This document shows positions 19,987 through 30,789 of a stretch of DNA of 64,000 nucleotides, in pieces. The notes under the pieces were generated by a model. The model made no database searches. It saw only the letters and a program-made list of their open reading frames with translations, and was not told the DNA's origin. The stretch spans positions 209,126,348 through 209,190,347 of the forward strand of contig JAKGHH010000001.1 of assembly GCA_022828595.1 (NCBI GenBank), given 5' to 3'. This DNA is from Nelumbo lutea (lineage: Eukaryota > Streptophyta > Magnoliopsida > Proteales > Nelumbonaceae). Every line of letters starts with the position of its first letter. Positions within the stretch are counted from its first letter, which is position 1. The translations under genes and the position numbers were made by a program.

Positions 19987-22299
19987 TCATTTCATAGCCC
20001 TAGGATCCAATTTGGTCTTCTTTGGATCCTTTACATGTATAAAGCATACACAATTGAAGACTCTTGGTGGAAGAGAAAAGTCTAGAAGATGAGGGAAAAG
20101 AACAGAGAAAGGAGTTTTCATCCCCAATACCTTGGATGGCATTCGATTTATCAGATATAATGCAGTAAGGATTGCTTCAGACCAATATTGCTTGGGAACT
20201 TTGTGCTGAAATAGTAAGGCTCGAGCAGTCTCCAATAGGTGTCTATTCTTGCGCTCAGCAACCCCATTCTGTTGGGGGGTACTAGCACAAAATGACTGAT
20301 GGATCATTCCAGCATCCTCCATAAACAGGTTCAAGGATCTTTCAAAATATTCAACAACATTAATCGACCTGAATTGTTTAATTTTCTTGCCAAATTGTGT
20401 TTCAATCATTTTGTAAAATGCCATGGTTACCCGTGGCACTTCATCGCATCCTTTTAACAAATAGATCCATGTGCATCGAGAGTAGTGATCAATAAAACTG
20501 ATGAAGTACCGAAAGCCATCAATAGAAATAAGGGGTGAAGGGCCCCAAACATTAGAGTGGACTAAATCAAAAGGAGCTTGAATTTCATTACTAGAAATTG
20601 GATAAACAGTTTTACATTGTTTTGAGAGCTGACATACTTCACAAACTAAATTTTGACTTGAAACACCTTTGAATAATTCCGGAAACAACACTTCTAATGA
20701 TGAAAAAGGTAAATGACCTAGCCTAACATGCCACAGATGTAACCTAGCTATTGACTCCACATTGGACTGACTACTAGTAGTAGATGTTTGTAAGGCCGAG
20801 CTGATGTCTACATCAAGGTAGTAGAGACCTCCACACTCATGACCGCTCCCAATCGTTCTCTTCGTCAATCTGTCCTGAAAGACACAATGAGTAGGAAAAA
20901 AGGTTATGCTACAATTCAAATTCTTGGTAAGCTTTGAAACGGATAAGAGATTTGAAAAAAGATTGGGAACATGCAGAACAAATTTGAGTGAGAGGTCCTT
21001 GCTTAGGTCAACCACCCCTTTCCCAGAGATGGTAGAGAGAGAACCATCAACGACCCTCATCTTATCTTGGCCAGACAATAAATGATAGGAAGAAAATAGA
21101 GAAGACATATGTGTCATGTGGTCAGTTGCACCAGAATCAATAATCCAAGAGGCAGGACCAATAGAACTAGTTGCACTAAAAACAGAGACAATACTTGATC
21201 TGGCAAGGGAGGTGGAAGCAAGAGAATTGGTCCTTAGACGGGCTAGTGCCCGACTAAGTACCTCTACCTCATCAGCAGTGAAACCCGAGGACCCGTTTCC
21301 GGAGGAATTAGCAATCTGTCCCATGGGGGAAGAAGTAACTGTGGATGAGTGTTTTGAGCTATCATCACTGTGACTAGCAACTAGATTCCCACTTGTAGCT
21401 TGACCCTTCTGATGCTTCTTATTTTTCCTCAAAGCAGCTGGTTTTAGATGTGGATAGAGAACCCAACAAGTCTCTTTCACATGCCTTTCTCCTCCATAGT
21501 GGGTGCACTTCAGATTCCTCTTGTTCGAGTACTTATTCCCCTCTTGATTTGTAGAAATTAGGGCCGAATGTTCAACAGGCTGCTCAGCTGGCTTAATTTG
21601 AGTATCAACTTGCATCTCTTTTCTTCCAACCTCTTCATTCCTCACGAGGTAATAGACATGATGTAAGTCTGGCATTTCATCCCTTCCCAGAATTTGGGAC
21701 CTTGTGCTCTCATATATTGGATCTAAGCCAGCCAAAAATTTAAATGCTCTGCCCTCTTCAATTTGTTTGTCATCCCTTTCCTTGTCTCTGGCATTCTCCC
21801 AATCAAGAATAAGGTGATGATCTAACTCTTCCCATAGTCCTTCTAAGGTAGTAAAATATGTTGCAACAGTCATATCCCCTTGCCTCAAGGCAGCAATGTA
21901 TTGATTCAGTCTATAAATTCTGGCATTATTTTTTCTCTGCCCATAAGTTTTAGACACTTTCTCCCATATCTTGGAAGCAGTGGAGAAATGTTGAACAGTC
22001 CTAGCTACCCTTGGAGTCATTGAAGCAAGTAGCCAGGACATAACAATAGCATTCTCCTTACACCAAACTGCATATTCCACACTACTCACTTAAGGTTCCT
22101 TCTTCAGCTCGTCCAAATAACCAGTAAGTTCCTGGGATGTGATGAAGAGCATGGCTGAAATAGACCATTCTCTGAAGTTGTACTCATCCAACAACACATT
22201 AGTGATCTGTAGGCTGTGCAGATTTGGATTCTCCAGATTAGGAGACCTCCCACCAGTCCTAACATCTCTAGAAGACACTTCCCCGGATATAGAAGACAT
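19987..22299 (-). pseudogene. Copia-1 gag, protease and integrase
   Basis: Gag starts at ATG 22297-22299 (MSSISGEVSSRDV) with LQITNVLLDEYNFREWSIS, then a stop near 22089. The frame continues for 700 codons. Zinc knuckle CTHYGGERHVKETC near 21500 has Tyr for the second Cys. Protease site: WIIDSGATDHMT (21150). Pre-integrase: LWHVRLGHLPF (20735). Integrase: HSNVWGP (usual HSDVWGP; first catalytic Asp is Asn), FRSINVVEYF (usual RSDN; second Asp lost) and [15 protein letters not shown] (Glu kept). Integrase is therefore dead by sequence. Confidence 0.92.
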
Positions 22300-22862
22300 C
22301 TTCTCATATTTGCAAAGATCAAAGCTGTAAACACAATATACAGAAAGCTGTTTCAGACTTATGGAACTTGTTGCACTGCAAACTCAGTCCTGAGAACCCG
22401 TAACAGAGCTGAAACCACGAGCACCACACGGCTGCACTGTGCTCTAATCACTGCTGTCGCAAACTGTAATCTGTTGTGCTGACTTCTGCTGTGTTCTAAT
22501 CACTGCTGTTGCAGACTATAATCTGCTGTGCTGACTTCTGCTGTGTTCTAATCACTGCTATCGCAGGCTGTAATTTCCCCTATGACTAGTTCTAGGACTG
22601 CCGCAATCAGTACTCCCACCTAGATCTGTTCAACACAGATCTCTCTTAGCTGAATGGCTACAATCTGCTGTACTGAGTCTAGTAGGGCATCAACTTCTGG
22701 GACTAACTCCCCTTGGGCCCTACCACCAAGGGAAACCCTAGATGTTGGTCCTGCTGTGTTCTACGACCAACCCTAGGGTTTCTTTACAGCAACCAAGATA
22801 GAAAAAGAAAAAGACAGAGAGTTAGAAGAGGAGACGACGGTTGTAACCAAGTGAAAGATTAG

Positions 22863-22875
22863 AGCTCTGATACCA
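22863..22875 (-). promoter_or_regulatory. Copia-1 primer-binding site
   Basis: The minus strand reads TGGTATCAGAGCT directly after the 5' LTR. It matches the initiator-methionine tRNA 3' end sequence used by plant copia elements for minus-strand priming. Confidence 0.9.
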
Positions 22876-23152
22876 TGTTTACTGGAATACAGTTGCCGAA
22901 GGAGAAGAGAAGAAGAAGAAGGAGAGGAAGATTTGAGAATGGCGGCAATCCATCTCTCAGCCGGCCCTACTGTATTATAAATAAGTGTATTACATAATGT
23001 TACATAAATAAACTAGAATGCCCCTGATTAGTGATGGGGCACCTAGACAAATAAAACACTAAATAAGATTAGGCCCAATAACCAAGGCCCAACAACTAAT
23101 GACTTTAGAGGCAACAAAGATAAGCATACATATTAAGACAACCGAACCAACA
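22876..23152 (-). repeat. Copia-1 5' LTR
   Basis: 277 bp, TGTTTACTGG to GAACCAACA on the + strand. It carries a 14-bp insertion relative to the 3' LTR, near 23076-23092 (CCAAGGCCCAAC region). Confidence 0.95.
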
Positions 23153-23640
23153 ATGTTAGTATGAAAAATCTTCGTAATGAGCTTAATGCGTGTCACCCCT
23201 TGGTTTCAGATGTTAAAATTCAACAGCAACAATGGGAACAACTTGATGTGATAAGGTTTTTGAAATTTGAATATGAACTTGTTAAGGCACAAATACTATG
23301 CAAATTTGCTCTTCCCTCTCTTGAGGAAGTGTTTGCCCAACTCCGAAGGATTTCTATTGAACCTTCACATTCTACCCTCTCTGACAGGTTTGCTTTTTGT
23401 GGTAGCGAGAGGGTGAGGTTGTGGCAATAGAGGTGGTGGAGGTGCTCGTGGATTTCTAGGGAATCGAGGTGGTCCTATGTTTAACTGTACTGGTGGACGA
23501 GGTGGAGGTCGAGATTAAAGGGGAGGTCGTGGTAGAGGACAGAGTAATGGTCCTAGGTGATGCACATATTGTGCATTAGAGGGACATACTGTTAAGTTCT
23601 ATTATGACTTGCATGGCCCACCCAATACTTAGGCCAATCA
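23153..23640 (+). pseudogene. Copia-2 gag C-terminus and zinc knuckle
   Basis: The frame MKNLRNELNACHPLVSDVK then WEQLDVIRFLKFEYEL continues the gag cut by Copia-1; Copia-6 has LKSLRNDLIVYQPL and REHLDVARFLYGL at 61672-61790. Further on, in a shifted frame, is an RGG-rich stretch and CTYCALEGHTVKFYY near 23568, a zinc knuckle whose last Cys is Tyr. Several stops interrupt it. Confidence 0.8.
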
Positions 23641-23812
23641 TGCTGTGACTAGTGGTGGTGGTGTAGTTAGTGAGAATCAACAAGCTGATTAGACACCTTC
23701 CACATCTACAGGTGCTTCTAGGAAGGAAATGGTGAACGTCCCATGTGATGAGCATGAGAAATTTCTTCAGACTCCCTCTTAGTAGAACATAACTACCCTT
23801 GATCACTCAAGT

Positions 23813-24310
23813 ATGGTTTGCTTGGCATCCAAACCTTCACATTGGATTATTGATTCTGGAGCCTCTAATCATATGATTGGGACTCCATGTGTGTGTTTCT
23901 TCTTTTTCTCAGTTTTCACATCCCAAACAGTTATCGTAACTAATGGTTCTACTTTTCCTATTTGTGGTGTTGGTAATGTTGACCTCACTTTTTTATCTTT
24001 ATCCTCTATTTTATATGTACCCAAATTTCCATTTAACTTCATGTTTGTTAATAGACTCACTAAATCTCTTAATTATTCCATCACCTTTTACCCCTCTTCT
24101 TGTGTATTTCAGGATCTCAAGACGATGATGAAGATTGGTGGAGCGTATGAAGCTGGTGGGTTGTATTACCTTGATGGTGGTGGTTCGAAAGTAGCACTTC
24201 AATATTCTCTCACTTCTCTCTAGTGGCATTACAGACTTGGTCATCCGTCTCTTAAGGCTCTAAAGTTGTTCCGTCATTAAGTCGTCTTTTTTCTTTGGAT
24301 TGTGAGTTGT
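23813..24310 (+). pseudogene. Copia-2 protease and pre-integrase
   Basis: HWIIDSGASNHMIG near 23840 is the copia aspartic protease site (DSG intact). LYVPKFPFNFMFVNRLTKSL and a GGAYEAGGLYYLDGG block follow, then WHYRLGHPSLKALK at 24228-24265 after a TAG stop. Beyond 24310 only scraps of integrase remain, such as ATPQQN-like CTPQQNIMAEW near 24665. Confidence 0.85.
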
Positions 24311-24771
24311 GTTAGTTTGGAAAATATCATAGAGTTCCCTTGAGTCCTAGGGTTGATAGTCATGTTTTGAGTCCATTTTCGTCAGTTCATTCAGGTGTTT
24401 AGGGTCCAAATAAAATTGTGTCATATAATGGCTACAAGTATTTTGTAATTTTTGTTGATGATTATTCAAGGATAAATGGTTTATCTTATGAAAGACAAAA
24501 GAGAATTTTTCTTTATTTTCCAAAAATCCCATGTTGAAATTCTTATCCAATTTGGTGTTCATATTAAGATTCTTTATTCACACAATGTGAAAGAATATTG
24601 TTTAACACCATTTCAACAATATTTATAACAACATGGTGTAATTCATCAAGCTTCTTGTCCTTGCACCCCGCAACAGAATATCATGGCTGAATGGGAGAGT
24701 CAACATTACTTGAAACTAAATGTCAAGTTGAGTACTGATGCAAGTGAAGAGTTTGAATATCCTGAGAGGTA

Positions 24772-25386
24772 CAAAGATTGGTGGGTAAGTTGGACTACCT
24801 GACTATTACTCGGCTAAATATATTATTTGCAGTGAGTGTAGTAAGTCAATTTATGCAACATCCTTGGGTTCCGCATTGGGATGTAGTTCTAAGGATTGTC
24901 AAATACTTGAAGAGAGCTCCAAGCCATCGATTGTTATACAAGAATGGAGGAACTCTTGAGATAGAGGGGTACACAGATGCTAACTGGGCCAGATTTGTTT
25001 CTGATAAGAGATCCACTATAGGATATTGTACCTTACTTGGGGGGAATTTGGTGACTTGGAAGAGTAAGAAACAAACTGTAGTAGTAAGAATCAGTGCTGA
25101 AGCTAAATATAGGGCCATGACACATACTACGTGTGAACTATTATGAGAGAACAAAGCTGCAATCCACATTTCTTCTAACTTAGTTTTTTATGAGAGAACA
25201 AAGCATATAGAAGTTGATTGCCACTTTGTGAGAGAAAATGTGATCAATGAAGTGATAAATTCGACACATGTGAGTTTAGGTAACCGGTGGGCAGATGTGT
25301 TTACAAAAGGGTCAAGTCAGGGGAGAGTGGTTACATATGTAACAAACTGCGATTATATGATATATACTCACCAACTTGAGGGGGAG
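24772..25386 (+). pseudogene. Copia-2 RT C-terminus and RNase H
   Basis: The frame starts at MVGKLDYLTITRLNILFAVS (usual TRPDI) and contains YTDANWARFVSDKRSTIGYC (RNase H, WAG changed to WAR), AEAKYRAMTH (usual AEAEYRAM; the Glu is Lys), then a stop at 25144. KHIEVDCHFVRENV and ADVFTKGSS follow. It ends in the polypurine tract at 25375-25386. Loss of the RNase H Glu and of the YVDD core shows decay. Confidence 0.85.
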
Positions 25387-25654
25387 TGTTAGAGTCGGTA
25401 GCATAAGGGTAGTTTAGTTTTTTGTGATTTAACTAAAGGTGAGTTGCCTGGTTTATTTGTGTTTAAGTTGTGTGTTCCATACTTCATGAGGGACATTATT
25501 GCCTTTTATATTCTAATGTACAAACTATAAATAAAAGGTGGGTCGACTGAGAGAGAGTGATCTTTTTCTTTCTAGCCGAACCCTTTTTTTATCTCATCTC
25601 TTCTCTCTTTCCTCCTTACTTTAGACCTAGTACTAAACCAGTGTTAATCTAACA
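25387..25654 (+). repeat. Copia-2 3' LTR
   Basis: 268 bp, TGTTAGA...TCTAACA, directly after GAGGGGGAG. A TATA-like ACTATAAATAAAAGG lies near 25526. It is the same LTR family as 38092-38366: shared AAGGGTARTTTAGT near the start and GGGTCGACTGA further in. Confidence 0.85.
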
Positions 25655-26199
25655 TTAACAATTACCATCCCACTAGTGACATCAACACTTCCAGGTAGAA
25701 CACTGGTGGTAATCTGAATATCTTTGGGAGGTTCCATAATTTACAACTTTTGGTTACACCACTCTTACCACTTTCAAGGCACCCTAGTCACAACTGGACC
25801 AAAAACAAGCCCAACAATTCAGTGCAATCATGGTTTAGCAGTAAAAAGGGCAAAAAAAAAAAGGAATTGGTAGCAAAATAGAAGGGAAGAATAAATCCCC
25901 AATAATTTCCTAGGGCTCAGAAAAACATGAGACCACTCCTCTTCTTTAGAGAAATTAGAGCTGACCTGGATGGCATATCTTAAATATTCAAACATCTACC
26001 AAACAAGTAGAAAAACCCATTTTTGAATTTTTCTATAATTTCAGTCCAAAAAGTACAGAGAAATATCTAAAAACCTTCAAACACCCATAATATGCATATC
26101 AAGATTCTTCTAAAAGAAGGCACATCAAATCCTACCAAAACAAAGTTCAGTTGTTGCTGGTTGTATGAACTGCTGACTATTAGACAGTGTATGCTCTTA
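25655..26199. other. No recognisable feature
   Basis: Non-coding sequence with short A-runs. No ORF, repeat or known element was recognised. Confidence 0.6.
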
Positions 26200-27960
26200 G
26201 CTCCAATCAGAATGATGTACATTATGACATTTAATGTAAATGAATAAAATACATATTTAATTCATGTTATTATGGTGTGTTTCTGTGTAATACCCTTAAA
26301 CTGGACACTTATGAGACTCGTGTTAGTTTAGAAGCTTCATAACCGTTGGATAGATCTGGGGAGATTTACCCTGCCAAGGCTAACACTGATGTGCCGCCAA
26401 GTTGGTTGGGGTGGCTTGTCTCAACTACCAGGGTGAGACCTGAGGTACATGCAGTGTGGGTTTTCTTGAAACCCTGAACAGGACCTGAATTCCAGTATTG
26501 CTCTGGACCTTGGAGATAGATGGGCAAAACTGGAATGTTACACCTAATCCCTAGACTCGATTATGATACTGCACTAGGTGTCGGATTGGGCTGTCTTTGA
26601 TATGCCAATCAGTGAGATCCTTAGAGGGGGTCAAAACCTAGGTATGTTGGGACAATCCGAGAATTCATTTGAGTGGGTGATCATAGTGACAGGATCAACC
26701 CCTTTGTCTGACAAAGTGAATGATCGGGGATACCGGCAGTTGATTTCAACCGTTGAAATTTGTTTTGCAAAATATATTTATATAGAGATATACATATATA
26801 TTATGGTTTCAAAATATTTGCAAAATGTTTTAATTCCCGGGATTCATGTGAGTAGAGAGTGCAACACTGTTCCTTGCAGCCGAGGGAGAGGTCATCTCTT
26901 GTCGGGTAGTGTTTGATCATTATGGGCTGAGAGGTTAAGTGTAAGACCATTGGGGGTAATACTTGGTGGGCTAATCTTGCATCTGCCCATAGTCCTTGGG
27001 TTTTTATAAGGTGGCTTGACCCAAGGACCATTTAGTGTAAATGTTGGGCCCATTAAGAGCCCATGGTGATGGACTCAGGGGTTCACTGTCTCCTACAGTG
27101 AATTCGGCCAGGTCTTGTAACAAAGGCTGGGCTGAATCCATGTGGCTGATGTGTAGATCAATGTTTGGGTCCCACGCCACACAAGGATATCCAATTGGGC
27201 AACAAATAGGTGGGTAAGTGAGCAAATGGACTTAATGGGCCTAAAGCCCAAATCTAACTAGCTTAATGTGATTAATTAAAAGGGCGATTTTGGGATTCAG
27301 ATTAGCAGGTAGGATAAGGGATTATCCCTATCCACTCAGAGAGTCTAGATCCAAATAAAGATTTGTATCAGGAAACTCCTAATTAGATTAGGAGGGTTGA
27401 TCTTTATCTGCAGATAAGACAAGGGATTATCCTTATCTCTTAAAGAGAGTCCAGATCCAAATACAAGATTTGGATACGGAAACTCCTAATGGGATTAGGA
27501 GAACCTTTCTTTAAAGGCTATAAATAGAGCAGCAAGGGGTGAACCAAAAACACACAGAAAAGAAGAGAGATCTTCTGGTTCGCAGATCACAAGAAAGAAA
27601 TCTTGCAGTTCGACTACTTCAGATTTCTATCTTTTTCTACTCTTTCCACCTTTGCTAGTTCGATCTCCACTTGTAGGAGCGATCAAGAAGAGTTCTTGAT
27701 ATTATCTTTTGGGAGAAAAGATAATCAGAAGTCGTGCTCACCTGCCCTCTGTCGAGTTCTTACTAAAGAATTCGGTTCTTGCTGAAGAACCATCCTGCTG
27801 ATTCTGCTCCATCCTATGTTGTGTCATCTTCAGTGGGAGCAATCTTTGGTATTCTCCTTGGGCATGAACACCTTCATTGGGGGTTACTACTACTCCATTC
27901 AGGTATATCCCTCTCCTACCTTTTGGTTTCTGATCTGATTCGGTTTGGGTTCAAGATTGA
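26200..27960 (+). other. LTR-like non-coding block with TATA box
   Basis: No coding frame of note. GCTATAAATAGAGC at 27518-27531 is a strong plant TATA box, followed by a purine- and CT-rich transcribed-looking leader. Upstream is a diverged tandem duplication (27311-27502). This is the layout of a long retrotransposon LTR or a lost promoter. I found neither TG/CA boundaries with a target duplication nor a primer site, so the assignment is open. Confidence 0.4.
27311..27502. repeat. Diverged ~95-bp tandem duplication
   Basis: Copy 1 (27311-27394) and copy 2 (27412-27502) share AGGGATTATCC, then AGAGAGTC-AGATCCAAAT, GATTTG-AT and GGAAACTCCTAAT-GATTAGGAG. They sit just upstream of the TATA box at 27518, where duplicated enhancer-like blocks are often seen in LTR U3 regions. 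Confidence 0.8.
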
Positions 27961-28182
27961 TCCTTGAAAATGCAGTTTTCTAAAATAGGGAATGTGATTC
28001 CCACATGAGAGAGATAAATTTTTGAAATTTCGCCCAACCTACCTACAGGGCTCGGCCATCCATATGATGAATCTCTCATCCCTTCACTGACGCCATTTGG
28101 TAGTGTGTGACATCGGTAGGCTACCAAGACAATGAAGCTCCTCAGGAGAAAACCTTTGGACATCCTTGCTCTGATACCAAGT

Positions 28183-28408
28183 TGTAAAATGTAGGCTAGA
28201 AGGAGGAAGAAGATGAAGAAGAGAAGAAGAGGAAGAAGAAGAATAAGAGAAAGAACCATTCATATAAGTGGTGTGTTACTGTTCACTCCCACAAAGAAGA
28301 ATTTAGATTAGGTGACCAAGTTACATATATGACCTTAGTTATTGGTGCCCATATACAAATAAATGAAAGAGACAAATAAGCCCTTACCAACAAAACATAT
28401 TCTCAACA
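28183..28408 (-). mobile_element. Copia 5' LTR with primer site, orphan
   Basis: On the minus strand this 226-bp block runs TGTTGAGAATATG to CATTTTACA and is followed within 3 bp by TGGTATCAGAGC (about 28168-28179). It contains an AAGAAGAGGAAGAAG purine tract on the + strand. The minus-strand region downstream (28182-27960) looks like a leader, but no gag follows, so the element is truncated. Confidence 0.78.
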
Positions 28409-29213
28409 GAACCATTAATCCGCATTGGTGTTTTCATTGGTTTAGCATAAATTGGTAATTTTGATTCACTGTGGCAATTGACATTTATGGGGCTTGGGAT
28501 AGAGATATTGGGGTTGGATTTGGTATGTAATGCAATCTACTTTAGAAGAGTTTTATCCAAATTGATTGTTAAAAGCTTTTATAAAATTCTGGTGTTGTAA
28601 TTCATTCTGGTTCTCAATGACAATAACAGGTTTTTGAATTTGAATGGGGAGGGATTTCGACAGGAGCTGTTGGGATTGTAGCTTCATTGTATATACGTTT
28701 AGCGTCATACGGAGATGGAGAAATTATCTCAAGGTGTATGTCTTGTTGTACCCTGGAAAGTCGATTTTTGGTTGTGTTTGAGTTTCATCAAAAGTTTATG
28801 TTGGGGAAAATTTTAATTAAAAAATTAAATTTCTTAACACTTGAAACAGTTAATTGGCAGGATTCCTTCCTGTTCTAGGCTTCTAGCTGGGATTGTGTTT
28901 TTTTTTTGGTTTTATCACTTGTAAATATTAATTTCATATGCCCTCAAAAGGTGGATTAGTGGATTATAGTTTGCTCCTTGAGCACCATAAGTGTTTGAGA
29001 GGCATTGTAGATGCATCCGTCCTCTGACATGTTTAAGTTTGCATTAAAAGAATTTTGTTCAGGTGGTATTTGGTACTTCCATATACTAATTTGACCGAAT
29101 TGTTTCTAACTAAAACTTGTGTTGGACAGAAAATTTGTGATGTTCTATGATCTGGTGTTGATTTGATTGCCAAGTGGCACAAAATGTTAGATTGTGGTTA
29201 CAAGTCACAGTTT
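28409..29213 (+). other. Non-repetitive sequence upstream of CNGC exon 1
   Basis: No transposon motif was recognised. It ends TACAAGTCACAG|TTTATGG, which can serve as a 3' splice acceptor just before the CNGC start codon. It is probably a 5' UTR intron or 5' UTR of that gene. Confidence 0.45.
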
Positions 29214-29242
29214 ATGGATGGCCAGAAAGAGAAGTTTGTAAG
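29214..29242 (+). CDS. CNGC ion channel, coding exon 1 (29 bp)
   Basis: ATG at 29214 opens MDGQKEKFVR, whose Arg codon is split (AG|G) by a donor GTAAAA at 29243. The missing third base is the first base of the exon at 41995, and the joined frame reads FVR-LDDMDSRL. Plant cyclic nucleotide-gated channels characteristically begin M...(Q/R)EKFVR(F/L)(D/Q)D, with a first coding intron at about this point, which is why I chose this start. A possible acceptor (CACAG) lies 3 bp upstream. The ORF is far too short to stand out by itself. Confidence 0.8.
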
Positions 29243-30032
29243 GTAAAAAATGTATGGGTATCTTCTATCATTAGATTTTTCTTTTTTTCTTTTTAATGTG
29301 GATATGAAAAATCTTTTTTTTTTAGCATTTTGGACAATACTTTATTTTTTGTCAAGCACTATCTTTTTGTTTGACAGGCCCTTTTAGCAATTTTGTGTCA
29401 TTGGGAATTACTTTACATACCTCTGTTGTCAGGAATGAGAAAAAGGTTACCTTAGAGTATAGAAAGTTGGAAACTAGAATAATCCCATGGCAAGAATAAG
29501 TCACCAGGATATCCAATCCACAACTTCTATAAAACATCAAAAAATGGTACAAGGATTATAGAATCCATGGTACATTGTTGCTATTTTGGCCTTTCTATTT
29601 GTAGATTATTTCCTAAAGCATTTATGAATGTTGGCATTCATTGGAGTGACATGTTTATCCTAGGTGATAAAGTATGTGCCTCTTTAATAAGGTGTGATAA
29701 TTTCCTGGGAGCTCTTTCTTGAGAAAGCTTAAGACCCTAAGGTTCTTCTTGCTATCTCAAAAATAGTACTAGTTTCAATTGCTTGTGAAGAAGCCTCAAA
29801 ATTTTGGAAACTGGGGTTCTTGATGGAGTATGGGGGTGAAGTTTTTGTAGAATGAAATATTCCTTTTCCATTTGCAAGATCTGTTTTCTATGGCAAAAAA
29901 GCGAATACTTGTAGGAAAACTAGCTCAGCATTTGAGTCTTCTTGAAGCATGTTTGGTAGGAAGATTTGTGGGCACTGATTCTGATGCATAGGAGGTGAGA
30001 AGATGAATGGTAAAGGAATAGAATGCGGATGA

Positions 30033-30475
30033 TTGTTGTTGTTTTTTTTTTTTTTTTATAGAACTTTGATGGGAGTAGACAGTGTGACCCAGGGACCCTT
30101 TGGAATAGGAGAGGTGTTGAGAGATAAGGACTGTAACATATTAGCTCTTTTCTCTGGTCCAGTAGGTTTGGGAGACTCTAATGGGGCTGAACTCTTAGCA
30201 GTTCTACAAGGTATTCAACTTGCACATCAAGTTGGAGTGGAGAATTTAATAATTGAAGGAGACTGTTTAGTTGTTGTGGGTTGGCTGATTGATTCGAATT
30301 CAGGGGTTTGGTGCTACAGGGACCTCTTAAAGAAAGCCAAGTGGGTAACAAGAAACATGAGCATTATTTTACCTCATGCCTCTCCTTGGGATGCCTGTAA
30401 TAGTTTTCTCATCTTGTTAAAAAAATCACCATTCAATTATAAGAAAAAAAGAAAGAATAATAGCATTAGATAAAA
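30033..30475 (+). pseudogene. LINE RNase H fragment (L4a)
   Basis: Starting after a T-rich run, the frame shows NFDGS, then VLRDKDCNILALFSGPVGLG, AELLAVLQGIQLAH, LIIEGDCLVVVGWL and WCYRDLLKKAKWVTRN. These are the plant L1 RNase H motifs with the D, E and D positions recognisable. The C-terminal part is degenerate. An A-rich 3' tail ends near 30475. Upstream (29600-30030) similarity cannot be followed. Confidence 0.8.
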
Positions 30476-30789
30476 TGAACTTTTTGAATGCAAAGTATAA
30501 TCTAGAAAGAATGTTAGAGAGGGAGATACAAATAAGCAAATCCTTGTTTTTCTTTTTATTGGGGAGGAGGAGCTTTTGCTAGGAGGCTTTTGAAGAGACA
30601 GAAGGCAGGAGAAATTGTAGAAGGTTTAATTAGATTAAAAATTGAGGGTGTATAAGATTTACAGGAATCAAAGCATTGGCTAGTTGGGGAGAAGGGGGTA
30701 AAAAATAGGGAGCTATCTAAATTGATAAGATCGGGTGGTGAAGAAATAAATAAAGGGAATTTGTATATAACATGGCTTTGTTTGCCGAA

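Larger units (their letters stand above)
17605..23152 (-). mobile_element. Complete Ty1/copia element Copia-1, 5.55 kb
   Basis: LTRs of 263 bp (17605-17867) and 277 bp (22876-23152), both TG...CA, flank an internal region with a polypurine tract and a TGGTATCAGAGC primer site on the minus strand. Flanking pentamers are ATGCT (17600-17604) and ATGTT (23153-23157), a target duplication with one mismatch. The LTRs differ by roughly fifteen substitutions plus one indel, so the insertion is not recent. It lies antisense inside Copia-2 gag. The reading frame is almost continuous, with two stops and one frameshift. Confidence 0.95.
14511..25654 (+). mobile_element. Ty1/copia relic Copia-2, with LINE and Copia-1 inserted in its gag
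   Basis: A degenerate plus-strand copia. Its gag N-terminus is at 14550-14777, the middle of gag at 17502-17604, gag C-terminus with zinc knuckle at 23153-23640, protease and pre-integrase at 23813-24310, RNase H at 24772-25386 and 3' LTR at 25387-25654. LINE L3 (14778-17501) and complete Copia-1 (17605-23152) split the gag. Most of integrase and the reverse transcriptase core are missing between 24600 and 24770. The gag closely resembles that of Copia-6 at 61248. Confidence 0.85.
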
